8,278 bases of DNA from Kordiimonadaceae bacterium (GTDB lineage Bacteria > Pseudomonadota > Alphaproteobacteria > Sphingomonadales > Emcibacteraceae). Positions 6,916-8,278 of this stretch are shown one piece after another. Each line of letters starts with the position of its first letter. The first letter of the stretch is position 1. Both the position numbers and the translations under genes were made by a program. The stretch spans positions 1 through 8,278 of the forward strand of contig JABIPV010000049.1 in the NCBI GenBank assembly GCA_018699075.1, in the 5' to 3' direction. Under the pieces are notes generated by a model. The model was given only the letters and a program-made list of their open reading frames with translations. It ran no database searches and was not told the DNA's origin.

Positions 6916-7811
6916 TAAAAATACCCCTCCTGTTTTTTCTGTTCCATGGAAGCATCGGTATCCTGATCAATGACGCGCCCCTGGCGTTCAGAAGTCCTCG
7001 CCAGCAGCATTTCGGCAATGATCCCTTCCAATGTATCCGCTTCACTTTCCACTGCCCCTGTAAGCGGATAACAGCCAAGGGTTCTAAAGCGCACTTTTTT
7101 CTCCACAACTTCACCGCCTTTTAGCGGCATACGGTCATCATCAACCATTATCAGTTGCCCGTCCCGTTCAACCACGGGGCGTTTGGCTGCAAGATATAAC
7201 GGGACGATAGGAATTTTTTCTTGGTGGATATATTGCCAGATATCAAGTTCGGTCCAGTTTGAAAGCGGGAAAACGCGAATGCTTTCGCCTTTATTTATAC
7301 GGCTATTATAAATATTCCATAGTTCAGGGCGTTGGTTTTTAGGGTCCCACCTGTGCTGCGCTGATCTAAAGGAAAAGACGCGTTCCTTGGCACGAGTTTT
7401 TTCTTCGTCGCGCCGCGCGCCGCCAAAGGCCGCATCAAAGCCGTGCTTATCAAGTGCCTGCTTAAGGGCTACCGTTTTCATGATGTCCGTGTGGGTGGCT
7501 GAACCATGACTAAAGGGGCCAATGCCTTTTTCCACACCATCAGTGTTAATATGAACCAGTAAATCCAGATCATTATCCGCAACCATTTTATCGCGAAAGG
7601 CGATCATTTCTTTAAATTTCCAGGTCGTATCAACATGAAGAACCGGAAATGGAAGTTTTCCAGGCGCAAAGGCCTTAAGGGCCAAATGCAGCATCACGGC
7701 GCTATCCTTGCCAACGCTATAAAGCATGACAGGATTGCTGGCCGTCGCTACAACCTCGCGCAGTATATGAATGCTCTGTGCTTCTAATTGTTCCAGATGG
7801 CTCAATGACAT
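6915..7811 (-). CDS. cysD: Sulfate adenylyltransferase subunit 2
   Basis: The 298-residue product (E. coli CysD has about 302) is the adenylyl-transferring subunit of ATP sulfurylase, which combines ATP and sulfate into adenosine 5'-phosphosulfate together with the CysN GTPase encoded next. It belongs to the PP-loop superfamily: the pyrophosphate loop is SVGKDS (32-37), followed by LHVDTTWKF (58-66) and FGGARRDEEKTRAKER (129-144), with the typical C-terminal KKQEGYF. An in-frame TTG immediately precedes the ATG, at 7814. ATG at 7811 is preferred, with AGGGAG (7821-7826) nine bases upstream. Its stop overlaps the cysNC start by one base. The promoter was not identified with confidence. The upstream region has inverted repeats that could fold over the ribosome-binding site. 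Codon content appears richer in G and C here than in the polysaccharide genes. Confidence 0.97.
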   Translation of the reverse strand: MSLSHLEQLEAQSIHILREVVATASNPVMLYSVGKDSAVMLHLALKAFAPGKLPFPVLHVDTTWKFKEMIAFRDKMVADNDLDLLVHINTDGVEKGIGPFSHGSATHTDIMKTVALKQALDKHGFDAAFGGARRDEEKTRAKERVFSFRSAQHRWDPKNQRPELWNIYNSRINKGESIRVFPLSNWTELDIWQYIHQEKIPIVPLYLAAKRPVVERDGQLIMVDDDRMPLKGGEVVEKKVRFRTLGCYPLTGAVESEADTLEGIIAEMLLARTSERQGRVIDQDTDASMEQKKQEGYF

Positions 7812-7821
7812 CAATTAGTTC

Positions 7822-7955
7822 TCCCTGTTAAACAATACTTTAACGCAGTCTTATAAATACTGTAAGGGATAAATTAAAATGTCATAAAAAAAGAATGGAG
7901 GTGTTTGCAGTGTCATGCTAACCCGTCTCCGGCGATTTTTCCTATTTAACAGGGA
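7822..7955 (-). repeat. 11-bp perfect inverted repeat with one arm over the cysD ribosome-binding site
   Basis: TCCCTGTTAAA at 7822-7832 and its exact reverse complement TTTAACAGGGA at 7945-7955 are 112 bp apart. In minus-strand RNA the proximal arm reads UUUAACAGGGA and includes most of the cysD Shine-Dalgarno (AGGGAG, 7826-7821). If transcription starts upstream of 7955, the distal arm could pair with it and block initiation. As DNA, the two arms could instead be a pair of protein-binding sites; a third partial copy lies at 8054-8062. The repeat itself is seen directly; a regulatory role is inferred. Confidence 0.4.
7886..7930 (-). terminator. Terminator-like hairpin and U-run reading toward cysD
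   Basis: In minus-strand RNA GGAG (7930-7927) pairs with CUCC (7900-7897). Inside it, G-C, GUU/AAC (7922-7920 with 7905-7903) and GC/GC (7918-7917 with 7908-7907) continue the stem with mismatches around an eight-base loop. Seven U residues (7892-7886) follow after AUUC. The stem is imperfect and the U-run starts four bases late, so this is weaker than a textbook terminator. It could end a former upstream minus-strand transcript or attenuate a long cysD leader. Confidence 0.3.
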
Positions 7956-7964
7956 AAATACCGG
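7929..7964 (-). other. Stem-loop using the distal arm of the inverted repeat
   Basis: On either strand CCGG (7929-7932) can pair with CCGG (7961-7964), and TTTTCC (7937-7942) with GGAAAA (7953-7958), leaving an asymmetric internal loop and a ten-base terminal loop. The inner stem uses bases that would otherwise pair with the cysD ribosome-binding site, so the two foldings exclude each other. Whether it is transcribed is unknown. Confidence 0.4.
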
Positions 7965-8084
7965 GAAATTATCAAAATATTGGTGCTTTCTGAAATTCCA
8001 ATGTCTAAAAATTAAACAAATACAATTAGTTACCTTAAAATTCTCTAGATTAATTAACAGGGGTACACTTCTTATGAACAGAGA

Positions 8085-8194
8085 TGATACGCCCCTAGAT
8101 TTGTAGACACTTTACTTGTTATAAAATGGAAGCAAGGAGTGATACGCCCCTAGATTTGTAGACACTTTACTTGTTATAAAATGGAAGCAAGGAG
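8085..8194 (+). repeat. Exact tandem duplication of 55 bp at the IS end
   Basis: Two identical 55-bp units (8085-8139, 8140-8194) abut with no spacer. Each starts TGATACGCCCCTAG, contains TATAAAATGG (8120-8129 and 8175-8184) as a possible -10 region, and ends GCAAGGAG. In the second unit AAGGAG serves as the ribosome-binding site for orfA; in the first it leads only into the next TGATAC. Identity was checked base by base and breaks one base after the second unit. Confidence 0.95.
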
Positions 8195-8204
8195 TTAAGG
8201 TATT

Positions 8205-8278
8205 ATGTCTACAGGAATACGATACACAGAAGAGTTTAAACGCGACGCGGTCGCACAAGTCACGGACCGTGGTTACAG
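8205..8278 (+). CDS. IS3-family transposase OrfA, N-terminal fragment cut by the window edge
   Basis: Twenty-four residues are visible: MSTGIRYTEEFKRDAVAQVT then DRGY. The pattern YTEEFKRDAV is typical of the start of the helix-turn-helix (HTH_8-type) domain of IS3-family OrfA, which binds the element's ends. In these elements OrfA is normally joined to the DDE catalytic OrfB by a programmed -1 frameshift, but that part is outside the window. AAGGAG at 8189-8194 sits ten bases before the ATG, and an in-frame TAA at 8196-8198 rules out an earlier start. Intactness cannot be judged. Confidence 0.85.
   Translation, partial: MSTGIRYTEEFKRDAVAQVTDRGY

Larger units (their letters stand above)
7812..8084. 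other. cysD upstream region, between cysD and the IS end; no convincing gene
   Basis: No coding region is supported. This is where the cysD promoter should lie, but no hexamer pair stands out on the minus strand. Weak candidates include ATGACA at 7884-7879 and TTATAA near 7852-7847, at poor spacing. The region holds hairpins and repeats described separately. A motif TTAACAGGG occurs at 7946-7954 and 8054-8062 on the plus strand and once inverted at 7823-7831. A short ATG frame begins at 8074 just before the IS (ATG AAC AGA), with AGGGG 10 bases or more upstream. It might be the first codons of a gene broken by the insertion, but three codons cannot prove that. Confidence 0.5.
8085..8278 (+). 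mobile_element. Left end of an IS3-family insertion sequence (continues beyond window)
   Basis: The assignment rests on the downstream orfA start with IS3-type N-terminal residues and on a candidate terminal sequence beginning TGATACGCCCC, in keeping with the TGA-type ends of many IS3 elements. The terminal 55 bp occur twice (8085-8139 and 8140-8194). The element boundary is therefore 8085 if the duplication is part of it, or 8140 if the first copy is a remnant of an older insertion. The right end and any target-site duplication lie outside the window. The element points away from cysD, so IS-borne transcription would not run into the operon. Confidence 0.65.

Noticed and set aside
7812..7814. 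TTG as the cysD start
   Set aside because: It directly precedes an ATG that matches the family N-terminus, and both have acceptable spacing from AGGGAG; the ATG is the simpler choice.
7915..8106. 63-residue plus-strand frame upstream of and into the IS end
   Set aside because: AT-driven composition, no ribosome-binding site, ends inside the IS repeat and overlaps the hairpin region; not convincing as a gene.
1..8278. CRISPR array, tRNA or rRNA genes
   Set aside because: Scanning by eye found no spaced direct repeats, cloverleaf-like sequence or rRNA segments; the only direct repeat of note is the 55-bp pair, which has no spacers.

Overview
This window looks like the chromosome of a Gram-negative proteobacterium. 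The evidence is a Wzi-type outer-membrane barrel, a fused CysN-CysC sulfate-activation protein and an IS3-type transposase start. An alphaproteobacterium of moderate GC would fit, but the species cannot be named from this sequence. All but one of the genes sit in two functional blocks: a surface-polysaccharide locus (1-4690) and a sulfate-activation operon (5038-7811). An insertion-sequence end closes the right side.

Left block, plus strand: the 3' part of a DegT/DnrJ/EryC1/StrS sugar aminotransferase (1-584), then a short phosphoglycosyl transferase (597-1268). This transferase carries Asn-Glu where the catalytic Asp-Glu dyad is expected. Facing it on the minus strand, with only 4 bp between the stop codons, is an operon read right to left: a Wzi-like capsule/exopolysaccharide outer-membrane protein (3224-4690), a WbuB-like GT4 glycosyltransferase (1945-3171) and a NeuD/PglD-type sugar O/N-acyltransferase (1273-1908). 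Aminotransferase, acyltransferase and phosphoglycosyl transferase are the usual trio for making an N-acylated amino-sugar nucleotide and loading it on undecaprenyl phosphate. The GT4 enzyme would extend the glycan, and Wzi would act at the outer membrane on the exported polymer.

An AT-rich gap of 347 bp (4691-5037) holds a good -35/-10 candidate for the wzi operon. Its predicted start falls on the wzi ATG itself. The gap separates the polysaccharide genes from cysD-cysNC (minus strand, TAATG overlap), which converts sulfate to APS and then PAPS. The adjacency invites the idea that PAPS feeds sulfation of the surface polymer, as NodP/NodQ do in rhizobia, but no sulfotransferase is visible here.

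Upstream of cysD, 273 bp (7812-8084) carry no convincing gene but do hold unusual structure. An 11-bp perfect inverted repeat has one arm covering the cysD ribosome-binding site, and the distal arm can alternatively form a local hairpin. A terminator-like stem plus U-run lies between the two arms. At 8085 an IS3-family element begins, with its terminal 55 bp present twice in exact tandem before the start of orfA (8205, running off the window).
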